A stretch of DNA of 64,000 nucleotides, taken from contig NZ_HG326653.1 in the NCBI RefSeq assembly GCF_000308295.2, positions 844,755 to 908,754 on the forward strand, read 5' to 3'. The stretch is from Afipia birgiae 34632 (lineage in GTDB: Bacteria > Pseudomonadota > Alphaproteobacteria > Rhizobiales > Xanthobacteraceae). Of this stretch, positions 32,479 through 42,927 are shown one piece after another; position 1 is the first letter of the stretch; every line of letters starts with the position of its first letter. The notes below the pieces were generated by a model. That model was not told where the DNA came from, searched no databases, and worked only from the letters and a program-made list of their open reading frames with translations. Both the position numbers and the translations under genes were made by a program.

Positions 32479-34905
32479 TCAGGCCACGCGCAGATTTGGT
32501 GCGGCGGTGCTGACCATGTCGAACGGTTCCGGGCGGCCGACGCCGTAGCCTTGCGCGTAATCGACTCCGATTTCGCGAAGCGCCTGGAGAATGGCATCGT
32601 TTTCGACGAATTCGGCGATGGTCTGTTTGCCCATGACCTTGCCGATCCGGCAGATCATTTCGACCATGGCCCGGTCGATCGGATCGTCGAGCATGTCCTT
32701 GACGAACCCGCCGTCGATCTTGAGGTAGTTCACCGGAAGATGTTTCAGGTAACCGAACGACGACATGCCGCTGCCGAAGTCGTCGAGCGAGAACCGGCAT
32801 CCGAGTTTCTGCAGCACGCCGATGAAGCGGTTGGCGTTGTCGATATTGGCGATCGCGCTGGTTTCGGTGATCTCGAAGCAGATCATCGCCGGCGGAATGC
32901 TGAAAAGCTCGAGCTGCTCGCGGACGTAGTCGATGAAACCTTCGTCGCTGAAAGTTGCGCCTGACAGGTTGATCGCGCAGGTGGCGATGTTCTCCGGTGC
33001 GATGCTGCCGATCCGCGCAGAGATAATATCGAAAGCGTGATGCACGACCCAGCGGTCGATCAGGGGCATCAGGCCGTAGCGTTCGGCAGCAGGAATGAAA
33101 TCGCCTGGAGGCACCAGATTGCCGTCCCTGTCGCGCAGCCGCAACAGCAGCTCGATATGCGCGCCGGCTTGTCCGGTGTCGTGCAGGGCGGCGATGGTCT
33201 GTGCGTAGAGACAGAAGCGCTCTTCTTCCAGCGCGTCGTGAATGCGTTGCACCCACGCCATTTCACCAAAGCGATGCAGCAGTTCGGTGTCGCTCGGATT
33301 GTGGATCTGGATCCGGTTGCGGCCCTTCTCCTTGGCAAGGTAGCAGGCGAGGTCCGCCGTGCGCAGGGTTTCATTCTTCGTGGCGTTCTCGCGCATCTGA
33401 ACGAGACCGATGCTCGCGGTGACCGTGAACGGACGCCCGTTCCAGACGAAGTTGAGATCCTGCACCGCCTGTCGCAGCCGCTCCGCGACAATCGCCGCGC
33501 GTTCGAGGTCGCCGTTCCCCAGCAGGATCGCGAACTCGTCGCCGCCAAGCCGCGCCAGCAGGTCTTCGACCCGCAGATGCAGTTGCAGCGCCACGGCGAC
33601 TTCGCACAAGAGCTTGTCGCCGGCGGCGTGGCCGCAGGTATCGTTGATGATCTTGAACTGGTCGAGGTCGAGGAACATGAGCGCGTGCGGCCCGTCCCGG
33701 TGGTGGTCCTGATGCCGCAAGACCTTTTCCAGCCGGTGCTCGAACTCTCGGCGATTGGCCAGCTTGGTCAGGCTGTCGTGTGAGGCCTGCCATGACAGGC
33801 GGGCGATGTATTTCTTTTCGCTGGTCATGTCGTGCAGCACCAGCACGGCGCCCGCAACGGCGCCCTCCTTGTAGAGCGGCGTTCCGATCATCGAAATCGC
33901 GACGGACGTGGAATCCGGCCGTTGCAGCAATTGCGGACGCGTGGGGTGAGTGAGGTCGCCGCCTTCCAGAATCTGTTCGATCTGGCTTTCGCGCGGTTGT
34001 CCGGTCTCTTCGTCGAGAATGCGGAACAGCGAGGCGACCGGCAGTCCTCTGGCGGCCAGCGCGCGGCAGGCGACCAGTCGCTCGGCGGCCGGATTCATGT
34101 ATTCGACGTTGCCCTTTGCATCGGTGCTGATGACGGCGTCGCCGATGGCCGCGAGGGTGATCTGCGCGCGTTCCTTCTCGGTGCGCAGCGCATGCACGAA
34201 TCTGCGGCGCTGCGCCATGAAGTAACGCGTTAGCGTCAGCAGCAGACCCACCAGCAGCGCGGCGACGAGCAGATTGGCGATGGTCAGGACGAGCTTGACC
34301 TGCCGCGATCCGTTACCGAGGCTTTCGGCGAAACCTGTCGCCTCGGGCGCGATGCGGGCGTTGAACTGGTCGATCCGCTCGCGCAGCGAGCTGAGTTGCG
34401 AGGGCGAAACCAGCGTGCCGTTTTGTTCGATCTGGATTTGCTTCGCAAGGCCGGTGAGTTCATCGAGCATCGGGTCGCTGTTGACCCAGTGCGTGATCGC
34501 TTTCCTGAAAGGCGGCAACTCCCGGAAATAGCGATACAGCCAGATGACGCCGTCGATGTCGTCGGGGTGAATTCCGCCTAGCAGGAAACCGGCGCGGGCG
34601 GCTGCGAGGTCCGGAGGCTTCTGTTCCAGCGCGAGACGCGCGGTGCGGTCGCCCAGCGGTCCGGCGATGGCTTTCTCGTATTGTTCGAAGTGCTGATCGT
34701 TGCCGGTTTCGCCGTAGAGATAGAGATGGTGGACGGCGTTCTTCTGGCCTTTCGACCACAGGCTTTCGCCGCCGACATAGGCGCGGACGGACGACAGGAT
34801 GCTCAGGCTCATGCCTGCAAGAAAGGCCTGCAACAGGATAATGGCGATGAAGGGCGAGACCAGCCGCAGCAGACGCATTTTCGCGGATACAAAATTGAAC
34901 TTCAT
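32479..34905 (-). CDS. Membrane GGDEF-EAL protein with PAS domain
   Basis: 808 residues. Helices near 13-33 and 208-228 enclose a periplasmic helical sensor. A PAS domain (about 245-365) has [12 protein letters not shown]. The GGDEF domain (about 375-530) has an intact [12 protein letters not shown] active site. The EAL domain (about 550-800) has ELLLRL where EAL is usual. Its other catalytic residues are in place: NLSG, FEITET, DDFGSG and YLKIDG. So both synthesis and breakdown of cyclic di-GMP are possible, with the altered EAL motif as a caution. Single gene; no adjacent partner. Confidence 0.92.
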   Translation of the reverse strand: MKFNFVSAKMRLLRLVSPFIAIILLQAFLAGMSLSILSSVRAYVGGESLWSKGQKNAVHHLYLYGETGNDQHFEQYEKAIAGPLGDRTARLALEQKPPDLAAARAGFLLGGIHPDDIDGVIWLYRYFRELPPFRKAITHWVNSDPMLDELTGLAKQIQIEQNGTLVSPSQLSSLRERIDQFNARIAPEATGFAESLGNGSRQVKLVLTIANLLVAALLVGLLLTLTRYFMAQRRRFVHALRTEKERAQITLAAIGDAVISTDAKGNVEYMNPAAERLVACRALAARGLPVASLFRILDEETGQPRESQIEQILEGGDLTHPTRPQLLQRPDSTSVAISMIGTPLYKEGAVAGAVLVLHDMTSEKKYIARLSWQASHDSLTKLANRREFEHRLEKVLRHQDHHRDGPHALMFLDLDQFKIINDTCGHAAGDKLLCEVAVALQLHLRVEDLLARLGGDEFAILLGNGDLERAAIVAERLRQAVQDLNFVWNGRPFTVTASIGLVQMRENATKNETLRTADLACYLAKEKGRNRIQIHNPSDTELLHRFGEMAWVQRIHDALEEERFCLYAQTIAALHDTGQAGAHIELLLRLRDRDGNLVPPGDFIPAAERYGLMPLIDRWVVHHAFDIISARIGSIAPENIATCAINLSGATFSDEGFIDYVREQLELFSIPPAMICFEITETSAIANIDNANRFIGVLQKLGCRFSLDDFGSGMSSFGYLKHLPVNYLKIDGGFVKDMLDDPIDRAMVEMICRIGKVMGKQTIAEFVENDAILQALREIGVDYAQGYGVGRPEPFDMVSTAAPNLRVA

Positions 34906-35197
34906 CGGACGCCGTACGCCCCCCGCCTGCTGTTTGACGTGAATTCCCTGTCTGCCATTCTCACTCCAGCGCAGGCGGCGTAGGTCTTGGCCTCGTCCGA
35001 ATGCGCGAGTTCCAACACTGGCGGTAACCGATTAAGAACGCGCGAATGTTGCTCCTTCCGGTTGCGGAACCCGAAAGTTGCGTGAATCGCGCGTAAATTT
35101 TCCGGGATGTTTTGTAACTGTAAACCGGCCGCCGGGAGGGCGGCCGGTCGAATCGCCAGAAACAGGTCCCGGGCCAGCCGGAAACGCGAAATAAACC

Positions 35198-36137
35198 TTA
35201 TCGCTTCGTCTGGGCTTTCAGCGTGTCCTCAACGACGCGGTCGAATGATGAGACCTTGGCGGGCGCGGCGCTGCGCTTCTTGTCGGTGACGTAAGCATCC
35301 CGCTTCTGCACCAGGATGGCGAGTTTCTCGTTCAGGGTCTTGCGGGCCAGCGTCCGCCGTTCGAGTTCGGCCTTGCGCTGATCGGGGGAGAGCTTGCGCA
35401 AATCGTCGGGAAGCTCGTCATCCCTGACGTTGCCGAGCGTCGCGCGGCCGGACGCAACAGCGCCGACAAGGTCGCCGTCGCCGGTAACCGCTTCAGAGGA
35501 GATCTTCGAACGCTTGTTGAGATAGCTCGCCATGTCGGATGCCTGCGCCGGCGCCGCCGCCGCGACCTGTGACAACTGCCGGGTTTTTTCCTCGACGCGT
35601 TTCTGCAGCTTCATCGGTCCATAGGGAATCACGGTGCCGTTGATTTCCTTCTGCAGGATGATGATGTCGTCGTCGTAAGGCGTCTCGATCACCACGACCT
35701 CGCCGCCGTCCTGCGGAATCGGAATGAAGCGGCCGTCGCCGAGTTGTGCGATGTCCTGCCAGACGCGCTCGGTGTCGCGCGCGCCGCCGGCGAGCACAGC
35801 GTTGACCACGATGTCGCGCTGTCTGGCCACCGCGAGCGTCTTCGGATATTTGGTGTCTTGCGCGTAGTCCATGTGCGGCGGTGCATCGCCAACCAGAAAC
35901 ACGATGCTTCGCATCGCTGCCCTTGCTCCATTGCAACGTGTTGACCGCCACATCGAGCGCTTCGTTGACGCTCTCTGGCCAGTCGCCGCCGCCCCGCGCT
36001 TTCAGTTCGACGAACGCGACTTCGACGGCCGGTTTCGCAACGGCTTGCGACAATGTCGCGGTGATCGGCAATGTGAGAACGGCAAGTGCGAGTCCATAGC
36101 CGCCGAATTTGAATTTGTCGGTGATGCGTGAGTCCAT
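35198..36137 (-). pseudogene. Broken vWA-domain exported protein
   Basis: From an ATG at 36137 the frame gives a signal peptide and AKPAVEVAFV, then jumps to ELKARGGGDWPESVNEALDV. In relatives the metal-site motif DTTGSM and about 55-60 more residues lie between these parts, so an in-frame deletion near 36008 has removed the MIDAS. A second defect near 35915-35930 shifts the frame; the rest (SIVFLVGDAPPHMDY, IPQDGGEVVVIETPYD, a charged coiled-coil end) continues in another frame to 35198. With both defects the gene is very unlikely to work. Confidence 0.8.
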
Positions 36138-36285
36138 TTCCCCCTCCAAGGGCTGAAACCGGGTTCGCTCCCAGCGGAACCGATGGTTCCCATGCTTCGC
36201 GACGGCGCGGGGTCCGAATTGTGTCGCGCGGCGTACGCTTTTGGGGCTGAGGAGCTTTTGCTTTTCTGCTACCCTCCCCGGAATC

Positions 36286-36777
36286 ATGCATTCACCGTTT
36301 CGCCATATCGAGCCGAGTTTGCCGCCGGATCGCCGCCAGTCCGACACCGCGCTGGCGATTGCGCGCGGCACTTCCAGGTTTTTGAGATCGTTGGGTTTTT
36401 CATGCATCAGCGAACTGACTTTGCCGTCAGGACGGCGCGCCGATCTGGTGGCGATGAACGCCCGGGGCGACATCTGGATCGTTGAAATCAAGTCGTCGGT
36501 CGAGGATCTGCGCGCCGATCAAAAATGGCAGGACTACCGGCTGCATTGCGACCGGCTGTTCTTCGCCTTCACGCAGGATTTGCCCTGCGAACTGTTTCCG
36601 CCCGATGCCGGATTGATCGTCGCCGACGCCTACGGCGCGCATCTGCATTGCGACGCGCCCGAGCATCGGCTGCCGGCCGCGACGCGCAAATCGATGCTGA
36701 TCAGTTTTGGATTGCTGGCGGCGCAGCGCATGCACCGGCTGGCCGATCCGCAGGGTTATCCGGGTGTCGGCGAGTAG
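36286..36777 (+). CDS. mmcB: MmcB family DNA repair protein
   Basis: 163 residues from the ATG at 36286. The fold is PD-(D/E)XK-like: RRADLVAMNARGDIWIVEIKSSVEDL contains the Asp and Glu-x-Lys catalytic set. The segment FLRSLGFSCISELTLPSGRRADL and CDRLFFAF match the MmcB family of alphaproteobacteria, named for mitomycin C resistance in Caulobacter, where it is SOS-regulated. The end overlaps the end of the heme oxygenase gene on the other strand by 22 bp. Confidence 0.85.
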   Translation: MHSPFRHIEPSLPPDRRQSDTALAIARGTSRFLRSLGFSCISELTLPSGRRADLVAMNARGDIWIVEIKSSVEDLRADQKWQDYRLHCDRLFFAFTQDLPCELFPPDAGLIVADAYGAHLHCDAPEHRLPAATRKSMLISFGLLAAQRMHRLADPQGYPGVGE

Positions 36778-37367
36778 GCGCCGCTTTCGCCGCCGCGTGT
36801 AAAGTCCACGACGGCGTTTGCCATCGGCCTCAAGGCAGTCTCGAACATCGCGAATGCGATTTCCGCGCCACGGATCACGCCTGCCGTATCGCTTTGCGCG
36901 GCGGGATGAGTTTCCAGCAACGTGAGAAAACTTGGCCAGAATCGTTTGCCGAAGCCGTGACGAAGATAGGCCGTCGCGTTCATCGCATCCGAGTCGGGGT
37001 GCTCCGCAAGACGCGCGAGCATCACGCGTGATCCCATGCGCGAGGCTTCAAGCACGTAGACCGCGCCGAGCATTTCCGCCGCCGATCCGAAACCGGGCGC
37101 GGGTAGCGGATTGCAGGAGATGTTCAACGTCGCGAGGTCGCGTTCGAGCGCCGGGGTGCGGATACGTTGCGTCCAGTCCGGGATCAGACTTTCAATGCCA
37201 CCGGCTTCCAGCGCGGCTTCGAGAGGAACCAACACTTCGGCCTGACTGCGCAGGAAGCCCTCGTGATAGAGGGGAATCGCCAAGTCGAGCTTTGCCAGCG
37301 CGACGTCAAGACGACTGTGCGACGTCTGTGTCGCTTCGCGGATCGTATCCCAGATTGCGGCGCCCAT
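36756..37367 (-). CDS. Heme oxygenase (biliverdin-forming)
   Basis: 203 residues, all helical. The proximal heme His is in EATQTSHSRLD (about residue 17), and the distal helix shows GAVYVLEASRMGSRVM, where bacterial enzymes usually have GxxYVLEGSxLGG. Such proteins cleave heme to biliverdin, CO and iron, often to supply a bacteriophytochrome, or iron from heme. No phytochrome gene is in the window. It converges with mmcB, overlapping by 22 bp. Confidence 0.82.
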   Translation of the reverse strand: MGAAIWDTIREATQTSHSRLDVALAKLDLAIPLYHEGFLRSQAEVLVPLEAALEAGGIESLIPDWTQRIRTPALERDLATLNISCNPLPAPGFGSAAEMLGAVYVLEASRMGSRVMLARLAEHPDSDAMNATAYLRHGFGKRFWPSFLTLLETHPAAQSDTAGVIRGAEIAFAMFETALRPMANAVVDFTRGGESGAYSPTPG

Positions 37368-37410
37368 GATGGTTTCGCCTTTGATGCTGCGTGTGATCTC
37401 GCGCTTGAGA

Positions 37411-37632
37411 TTACGTCACCACGATTTCGCGGGAGGGGACCAGCGGCTCAAGCAGCGTCGTCACATAATTGCGTGTGATCTGAGCCGGATAGGCTTCCCG
37501 CCTGCGGACGGTAATGCGCGGCGCACGCAGGCTCGATCCCGTCGGCCAGTCGATGCGATAATCTTCAACCAGGCCAAACTGTTTGGTGACTTCGAGCCGG
37601 GACGAGATTTCGATATGCCGCGCTTTTCGCAT
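37411..37632 (-). CDS. Hypothetical small protein
   Basis: 73 residues (MRKARHIEISSRLEV ... SREIVVT) in the gap between the heme oxygenase gene and regA. GAGAG lies just before the ATG. It is rich in Arg, Thr and Val and shows no signal peptide, helix or known motif. A beta-rich small protein is possible. It may be a real conserved small gene or chance; no other frame in this gap is better. Confidence 0.4.
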   Translation of the reverse strand: MRKARHIEISSRLEVTKQFGLVEDYRIDWPTGSSLRAPRITVRRREAYPAQITRNYVTTLLEPLVPSREIVVT

Positions 37633-37723
37633 CTGCTCTCGGCGCCGCGGCCGCTCCCTTTCTGATGGTCCTGCGCGGATAACGCAGGGCCGATCACAAA
37701 AGTTCCGCGCCGTTGAGCCGCGC

Positions 37724-38278
37724 TTAGCGCGGTGCGCGCTTTGCCAGGATACGCTGCAAGGTCCGGCGGTGCATGTTCAGGCGGCGCGCCGTCTCGGACA
37801 CGTTGCGATTGCACATTTCATAAATGCGCTGGATGTGTTCCCAGCGGACGCGATCGGCCGACATCGGGTTCTGCGGGAGCTGCGACTTGTCGGTGCCGCT
37901 CGCGAGCAGCGCCGCGACAACGTCGTCCGCGTCGGCGGGCTTCGAGAGATAATCGACCGCGCCCATCTTTACGGCGGTCACGGCGGTTGCGATGTTGCCA
38001 TAGCCGGTCAGCACGATGGCGCGGGCATCCGGCCGCTGACGCTTCAGCGCCGAAACCACGTCGAGGCCGTTGCCGTCGCCGAGCCGCAGATCGACCACCG
38101 CGAAGGCTGGCGGGGTTTGATCGATATGATGGAGTCCGTCGGACACATTGTCGCAGGTGCTCACCGCAAAGCCGCGGGTTTCCATGGCGCGCGCCAGCCG
38201 GTCGAGAAATGCCTTGTCATCCTCGACAATCAGCAAGGAACGGTCGGCAATCTCGGTCAAATCGGCAGTTGCGGTCAC
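37724..38278 (-). CDS. regA: Redox response regulator RegA/ActR
   Basis: 184 residues from a GTG at 38278, the usual RegA length. The receiver domain has the acidic pair in LLIVEDD, the phospho-Asp in FAVVDLRLGDGNG, Thr in IVLTGYG and Lys in YLSKPAD. The C-terminal Fis-type helix-turn-helix is VSETARRLNMHRRTLQRIL. RegA controls respiration, CO2 and nitrogen fixation genes in response to redox state. It lies 110 bp downstream of regB, same strand. Confidence 0.93.
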   Translation of the reverse strand: MTATADLTEIADRSLLIVEDDKAFLDRLARAMETRGFAVSTCDNVSDGLHHIDQTPPAFAVVDLRLGDGNGLDVVSALKRQRPDARAIVLTGYGNIATAVTAVKMGAVDYLSKPADADDVVAALLASGTDKSQLPQNPMSADRVRWEHIQRIYEMCNRNVSETARRLNMHRRTLQRILAKRAPR

Positions 38279-38388
38279 GGTTTGCGCCTCCTGAGGTGTC
38301 CTACGATGTGTCTTATAGATATGGCGCGTCAATCGGGCGATGCCAAGGCCGGCGCGGCTTTTGCCGCCTAACCGCCGTGCGGCGCCTA

Positions 38389-39711
38389 TTAAGTAAGGGT
38401 CTCTGACGGAACTTCCGAGGTCTCGAAGCTGCTGCGGGGCCAGACAATCGTGACGATCGCACCATGGTCGGGAAATGTGCGGTTGGTGAAAGACACCCGC
38501 GCGCCGGTTCGCTCCAGCAGGGTACGTGCGATGAAAACACCGAGGCCGAGGCCGCCACCGGTCGCGTCGCTGTTGCGCCGGCGTGTCAGATAGGGTTCGC
38601 CGATCCGCTTGAGAATGTCCGGCGCAATTCCCGGCCCGTCGTCGGACACGACGATCTCGACCGTGTTCGCATCCCACCACGCATTCACCTCGACGCGCTC
38701 GCGCGCGAAATCGACGGCGTTCTCCAGAATGTTGCCGACGCCGTAGAGGATCGCCGGATTACGCATGCCGGCCGGCTCGGCGTCCTGTGCCAGCGCGATG
38801 CGCACCTTGATGGCGATGCCGAAATCGCGATGCGGCGCGACCGTCTCTTCGATCAATGTGGAGAGCGGCATCCGGTCGAACGGCGCGCCCTGCGATGACA
38901 GTTGCGTGATCTTCGCGAGAATTTCGCGGCAGCGCTGCGCCTGCTCGCGCAGCGTCTTCAGGTCGTTGCGGGCGTGTTCGTCGAGGCCCTTGGCCTCGAT
39001 CGCCTGCTCCAGTTCGCGCGAAATCAGGAAGATGGTGGACAGTGGTGTGCCCAGTTCATGCGCGGCGGCGGCCGCAAGGCCATCGATCTGGGTCAGGTGC
39101 TGTTCCCGCGTCAGCACAAGTTCGGTCGCGGCCAGCGCGTCGGACAGCTTGCGTGCTTCCTCGGTGACCTGAAACGCGTAGAGGCTGGTGACGCCGATCA
39201 CTAGCACGATCGAAATCCAGACCGCGATCATGTAGGTGCGCGGCAGGACGAGAGGCTCCTCGCCGTTCCACGGCAACGGCAGATGGTAGAATCCGAGGGC
39301 CGTGGCGCAGGCCGCTGCAAAGATTCCGAGTCCGATCGTGATCCGCGTCGGCAGCGCGGTCGCGGAGATCAGGACCGGTGCAAGAAAGAGAAATGAAAAT
39401 GGATTTTGCAGACCGCCCGTGAGGAAGAGCAGCGCGGCAAGCTCGGCGATGTTGAGGGTGAGAAGCGCCGCGGCATACCGGGGCGCCAGGCGGTGGACGG
39501 GGTTGAACCTGATCTGCAGAACCAGATTGAGAAGTGACGACAGCCCGATGATGACCACGCAGGGGATCACCGGGACCTCGAAATCGAGCCCTTCGGAGAC
39601 GATGAAAATCGTCGCCAATTGCCCGAGCGCGGCAAGCCAGCGCAGCCTCAGAATGGTATCGAGGCGCACGTAGCGGTTCGGATGGCGGAAATCAGACGCA
39701 AGATCGCTCAT
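38389..39711 (-). CDS. regB: Redox sensor histidine kinase RegB/ActS
   Basis: 440 residues with six membrane helices in the first 190. The quinone-sensing motif GGLQNPFSFLFL (about residue 98) is intact. The H box is AAAAHELGTPLSTI (phospho-His about 218), and the redox-active Cys of the family is seen in REQAQRCREIL. The ATP site has GNILENAVDFA, DDGPGIA and GGGLGLGVFI. It phosphorylates RegA; activity is tied to the quinone pool and Cys oxidation. The gene is divergent from the ABC exporter at 39821. Confidence 0.93.
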   Translation of the reverse strand: MSDLASDFRHPNRYVRLDTILRLRWLAALGQLATIFIVSEGLDFEVPVIPCVVIIGLSSLLNLVLQIRFNPVHRLAPRYAAALLTLNIAELAALLFLTGGLQNPFSFLFLAPVLISATALPTRITIGLGIFAAACATALGFYHLPLPWNGEEPLVLPRTYMIAVWISIVLVIGVTSLYAFQVTEEARKLSDALAATELVLTREQHLTQIDGLAAAAAHELGTPLSTIFLISRELEQAIEAKGLDEHARNDLKTLREQAQRCREILAKITQLSSQGAPFDRMPLSTLIEETVAPHRDFGIAIKVRIALAQDAEPAGMRNPAILYGVGNILENAVDFARERVEVNAWWDANTVEIVVSDDGPGIAPDILKRIGEPYLTRRRNSDATGGGLGLGVFIARTLLERTGARVSFTNRTFPDHGAIVTIVWPRSSFETSEVPSETLT

Positions 39712-39820
39712 CGGGTAGTCTTAGCGTCTGGCCACGCCGATCACAAACCGCGTCCACATCAGAGCATTGCATATCCGGCCCTTGCAGACACGGCGCGGTT
39801 GGCCCAATGAACGCCTTGTC

Positions 39821-40615
39821 ATGAGTGCTCCGCTTCAAGCCCACGTCATGCCTCAGGCCGGTCCGGCAACGCCCGACGCCGCGATCCGGCTCGACCGGCT
39901 GGTGAAGGTCTACAAGACCACGCGCGCCGTGGACGATATCTCGTTTACGATTCCGCACGGCTCGGTGACGGGGCTGCTCGGCGGCAACGGCGCCGGCAAG
40001 ACCACGACCATTTCCATGATTATGGGACTGGTGTCGCCGACCTCGGGCCGGGTCAGCGTGCTCGGATGCGCGATGCCCGAACAGAGCGCCGAGGTGCTCG
40101 GCCGGATGAATTTCGAAAGTCCCTACGTGGATATGCCCGGCCGTCTCACGGTGCGGCAGAATCTCACCGTGTTCGGCCGGCTCTACGGGGTGGAGCGCCT
40201 GAAGGACCGGATCGTTTCGCTTGCCGCCGATCTCGATCTCGGCGAATTCCTCGACCGCCCCAGCGGCAAGCTGTCGGCGGGCCAGAAGACCCGGGTCGCT
40301 CTGGCGAAAGCCCTGATCAACGAGCCGGAACTGCTGCTGCTGGACGAGCCGACCGCGTCGCTCGATCCGGACACCGCGGACTGGATCCGCAGTCATCTCG
40401 AAACCTACCGCAAGGAGCGCGGCGCCACGATCCTGCTGGCCTCGCACAACATGCTGGAAGTCGAACGGTTGTGCGACCGCGTCATCATCATGAAGCGCGG
40501 CCGCATCGAGGACGACGACAGTCCGGCGGCGATTCTTGCGCGCTATAACCGCGCCACGCTGGAAGAAGTGTTTCTCGATGTGGCGCGCGGCCGCGTGCAG
40601 CAGGCCGCATCATGA
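39821..40615 (+). CDS. ABC-2 exporter ATP-binding protein
   Basis: 264 residues from the ATG at 39821. Walker A GGNGAGKTT, signature LSAGQKTR, Walker B LLLLDEPTASLD and a C-terminal TLEEVFLDVARG typical of drug/polysaccharide ABC-2 ATPases are present. It overlaps the permease start by 4 bp (ATGA). Substrate unknown. Confidence 0.9.
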   Translation: MSAPLQAHVMPQAGPATPDAAIRLDRLVKVYKTTRAVDDISFTIPHGSVTGLLGGNGAGKTTTISMIMGLVSPTSGRVSVLGCAMPEQSAEVLGRMNFESPYVDMPGRLTVRQNLTVFGRLYGVERLKDRIVSLAADLDLGEFLDRPSGKLSAGQKTRVALAKALINEPELLLLDEPTASLDPDTADWIRSHLETYRKERGATILLASHNMLEVERLCDRVIIMKRGRIEDDDSPAAILARYNRATLEEVFLDVARGRVQQAAS

Positions 40616-41442
40616 GCGGGGCCGGGCTTCGGCACACCAATCCACACGCCATTGCGCCGTATCGCATCGGCGCGATGATCCTGCGTCACTGGTATCTTCT
40701 CACGTCGTCATGGCCGCGGCTGCTTGAGCTGATCTACTGGCCGGTGCTGCAATTGATCACATGGGGCTTTTCGCAGGCCTACATCTCGCAGAACGCGGGA
40801 TTCTTTGCCAAGGCCGGCGGCACCTTCATCGGCGCGGTGATCCTGTGGGACATCCTGTTCCGCGGTCAGCTCGGCTTCTCGATGTCGTTTCTCGAAGAGA
40901 TGTGGTCGAAGAATCTCGGCAATCTCCTGATGAGTCCGCTCAAGGTCAGCGAATACCTGATCTCGTTGATGGTGATGAGCGTGGTGCGGCTGGCCGTTGG
41001 CGTCATTCCGATGACGATCCTCGCCATCGCTTTTTTCGGTTTCAACCTGTTCGGTTTCGGCCTCGCGCTGGTGGCGTTCTTTTGCAACCTGATCTTCACG
41101 AGCTGGTCGTTCGGGCTGATCTCGTCGGGGCTGGTGCTTCGCAACGGCATGGGTGCGGAGGGGCTGGCGTGGACGCTGATGTTCGCGCTGCTGCCGCTGA
41201 CCTGCGTCTATTACCCGGTTTCGGTGTTGCCGGAATGGCTGCAGGTGGTGGCGTGGATGCTGCCGCCGACCTACGTCTTTGAGGGGATGCGGGCGCTGCT
41301 GATCGACCGCGTATTCCGCGCGGACCTGATGATCGAGGCACTGGCGATCAATGTGGTGTTGTTTGCCGCCTCGACTGTGGCCTTCCTGCTGCTGCTGAAG
41401 AGCGCCCGAAAGAATGGATCGCTGGTACAGAGCGGCGAATAG
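40612..41442 (+). CDS. ABC-2 type permease
   Basis: 276 residues with six membrane helices. The stretch FLEEMWSKNLGNLLMSPLKVSEYL is the ABC-2 cytoplasmic segment, and LPLTCVYYPVSVLPEWLQVVAWMLPPTYVFEGMRALL is the conserved end region of this permease class. It pairs with the ATPase at 39821, whose stop overlaps this start. Likely an exporter; the cargo is not evident from context. Confidence 0.9.
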   Translation: MSGAGLRHTNPHAIAPYRIGAMILRHWYLLTSSWPRLLELIYWPVLQLITWGFSQAYISQNAGFFAKAGGTFIGAVILWDILFRGQLGFSMSFLEEMWSKNLGNLLMSPLKVSEYLISLMVMSVVRLAVGVIPMTILAIAFFGFNLFGFGLALVAFFCNLIFTSWSFGLISSGLVLRNGMGAEGLAWTLMFALLPLTCVYYPVSVLPEWLQVVAWMLPPTYVFEGMRALLIDRVFRADLMIEALAINVVLFAASTVAFLLLLKSARKNGSLVQSGE

Positions 41443-41561
41443 CCCTGTGGAAAGGGCGCTGTTCCGTTAATTAACCGCCTGTCCTGTAGATTCGTCGGAT
41501 TGACGCTTTGCCGCAGTGCCGACAGTATGCTGCGTTGCGAAACTGGGATCGAGGACTAACC

Positions 41562-42887
41562 ATGCCGATAGGCGAATTTGGCAGGCCGCCGAGCCTGCCG
41601 TCCGAAGTCAGCCCTGCGCTGACCACGCCCATGTACTGGGTGTACGAGATGGGCCAGGCTTCGCTCAATCCCGCGCGGGCCGTCGCCGACATGACGAAGC
41701 TGTGGTTCGAGAACCCGTTCAATCCGCTCGCGAGCACAGAGTTTGGAAAATCAGTGGCAGCCGGTTGCGAACTGTTCGAGCGCGCCACGCGTCGTTACGG
41801 CAAGCCGGAATGGGGGCTGCATGATACCGAAGTCAACGGCATGCGGGTTCCCGTCGAGATCAAGACGGTCTGGGAAAAGCCGTTCTGCCGCTTGCTGCAT
41901 TTCGAGCGCAAGCTGACCCAGCCGCTGCGCGCGCCGCATCCGCGCGTGCTCATCGTCGCGCCGATGTCGGGGCACTACGCGACGCTGCTGCGCGGTACGG
42001 TCGAAGCCTTCATGCCGGCGCATGACGTCTACATCACCGATTGGGCCGATGCCCGCATGGTGCCGGTGGCGCAGGGCCGCTTCGATCTCGACGACTATGT
42101 CGATTACGTCATCGAGATGATCCACGCGCTCAAGGGCGACGTGCATGTCGTGGCAGTGTGCCAGCCGTCCGTGCCGGTGCTGGCTGCGGTGTCGATCATG
42201 GAAGCCGAGAAGGATCCTTACTTCCCGACCTCAATGACCCTGATGGGCGGCCCGATCGACACGCGGCGCAATCCGACCGGCGTGAACGATCTGGCTGAGC
42301 AAAAAGGGATCGAATGGTTCCGCAACAACGTCATCACCAAGGTGCCGTTCCCGCATCCGGGTTTCATGCGCGACGTCTATCCGGGATTTCTTCAGCTCAC
42401 CGGCTTCATGAGCATGAACCTCGACCGCCATGTCGATGCGCACAAGAACCTGTTCAGCAATCTCGTCAAAGGCGATGGCGATCTCGTCGACAAGCATGTC
42501 GAGTTCTACGACGAATATCTGGCGGTGATGGATCTCACGGCCGAATTCTATCTGCAGACCGTCGATGTGGTGTTCGTGAAGCACGCTCTGCCGAAGGGCG
42601 AGATGAAGCATCGCGGCAAGCCGGTCGATCCATCGAAGATCGAGCGCGTAGCTCTCATGACGGTCGAAGGCGAGAACGACGATATCTCCGGTTTGGGGCA
42701 GACCGAAGCCACCCATGGCCTCTGCAGCTCGATTCCGGACACGCGGCGAGTGCATTATGTGCAGAAGGGCGTCGGCCACTACGGCGTGTTCAACGGCTCC
42801 CGCTTCAGGTCGGAAATCGTCCCGCGTATCTCCGATTTCATGCATTCGTCGGCCCATGCCAAGCGGGCTCTGGCGGCTGCGGAATAA
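41562..42887 (+). CDS. phaZ: Intracellular polyhydroxyalkanoate depolymerase
   Basis: 441 residues from the ATG at 41562; the frame upstream is not coding. The nucleophile elbow is VCQPSVP, with Cys in place of Ser as in intracellular PhaZ of Ralstonia, and the catalytic Asp and His are expected near EGENDDISG and GVGHYGVF. APMSGHYATLLRGTV and YITDWADARMVP are further family marks. It breaks down stored PHB. A clear terminator follows. Confidence 0.93.
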   Translation: MPIGEFGRPPSLPSEVSPALTTPMYWVYEMGQASLNPARAVADMTKLWFENPFNPLASTEFGKSVAAGCELFERATRRYGKPEWGLHDTEVNGMRVPVEIKTVWEKPFCRLLHFERKLTQPLRAPHPRVLIVAPMSGHYATLLRGTVEAFMPAHDVYITDWADARMVPVAQGRFDLDDYVDYVIEMIHALKGDVHVVAVCQPSVPVLAAVSIMEAEKDPYFPTSMTLMGGPIDTRRNPTGVNDLAEQKGIEWFRNNVITKVPFPHPGFMRDVYPGFLQLTGFMSMNLDRHVDAHKNLFSNLVKGDGDLVDKHVEFYDEYLAVMDLTAEFYLQTVDVVFVKHALPKGEMKHRGKPVDPSKIERVALMTVEGENDDISGLGQTEATHGLCSSIPDTRRVHYVQKGVGHYGVFNGSRFRSEIVPRISDFMHSSAHAKRALAAAE

Positions 42888-42902
42888 GCTCTTTTTGGAG
42901 CT

Positions 42903-42927
42903 TTGGGGCGAAAAAGCCCCATTTTTG
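42903..42927 (+). terminator. Rho-independent terminator after phaZ
   Basis: A GGGGC / GCCCC stem with a GAAAAA loop is followed by ATTTTT, 16 bp after the phaZ stop. The 300 bp beyond it, up to 43223, hold no clear gene. Confidence 0.75.
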
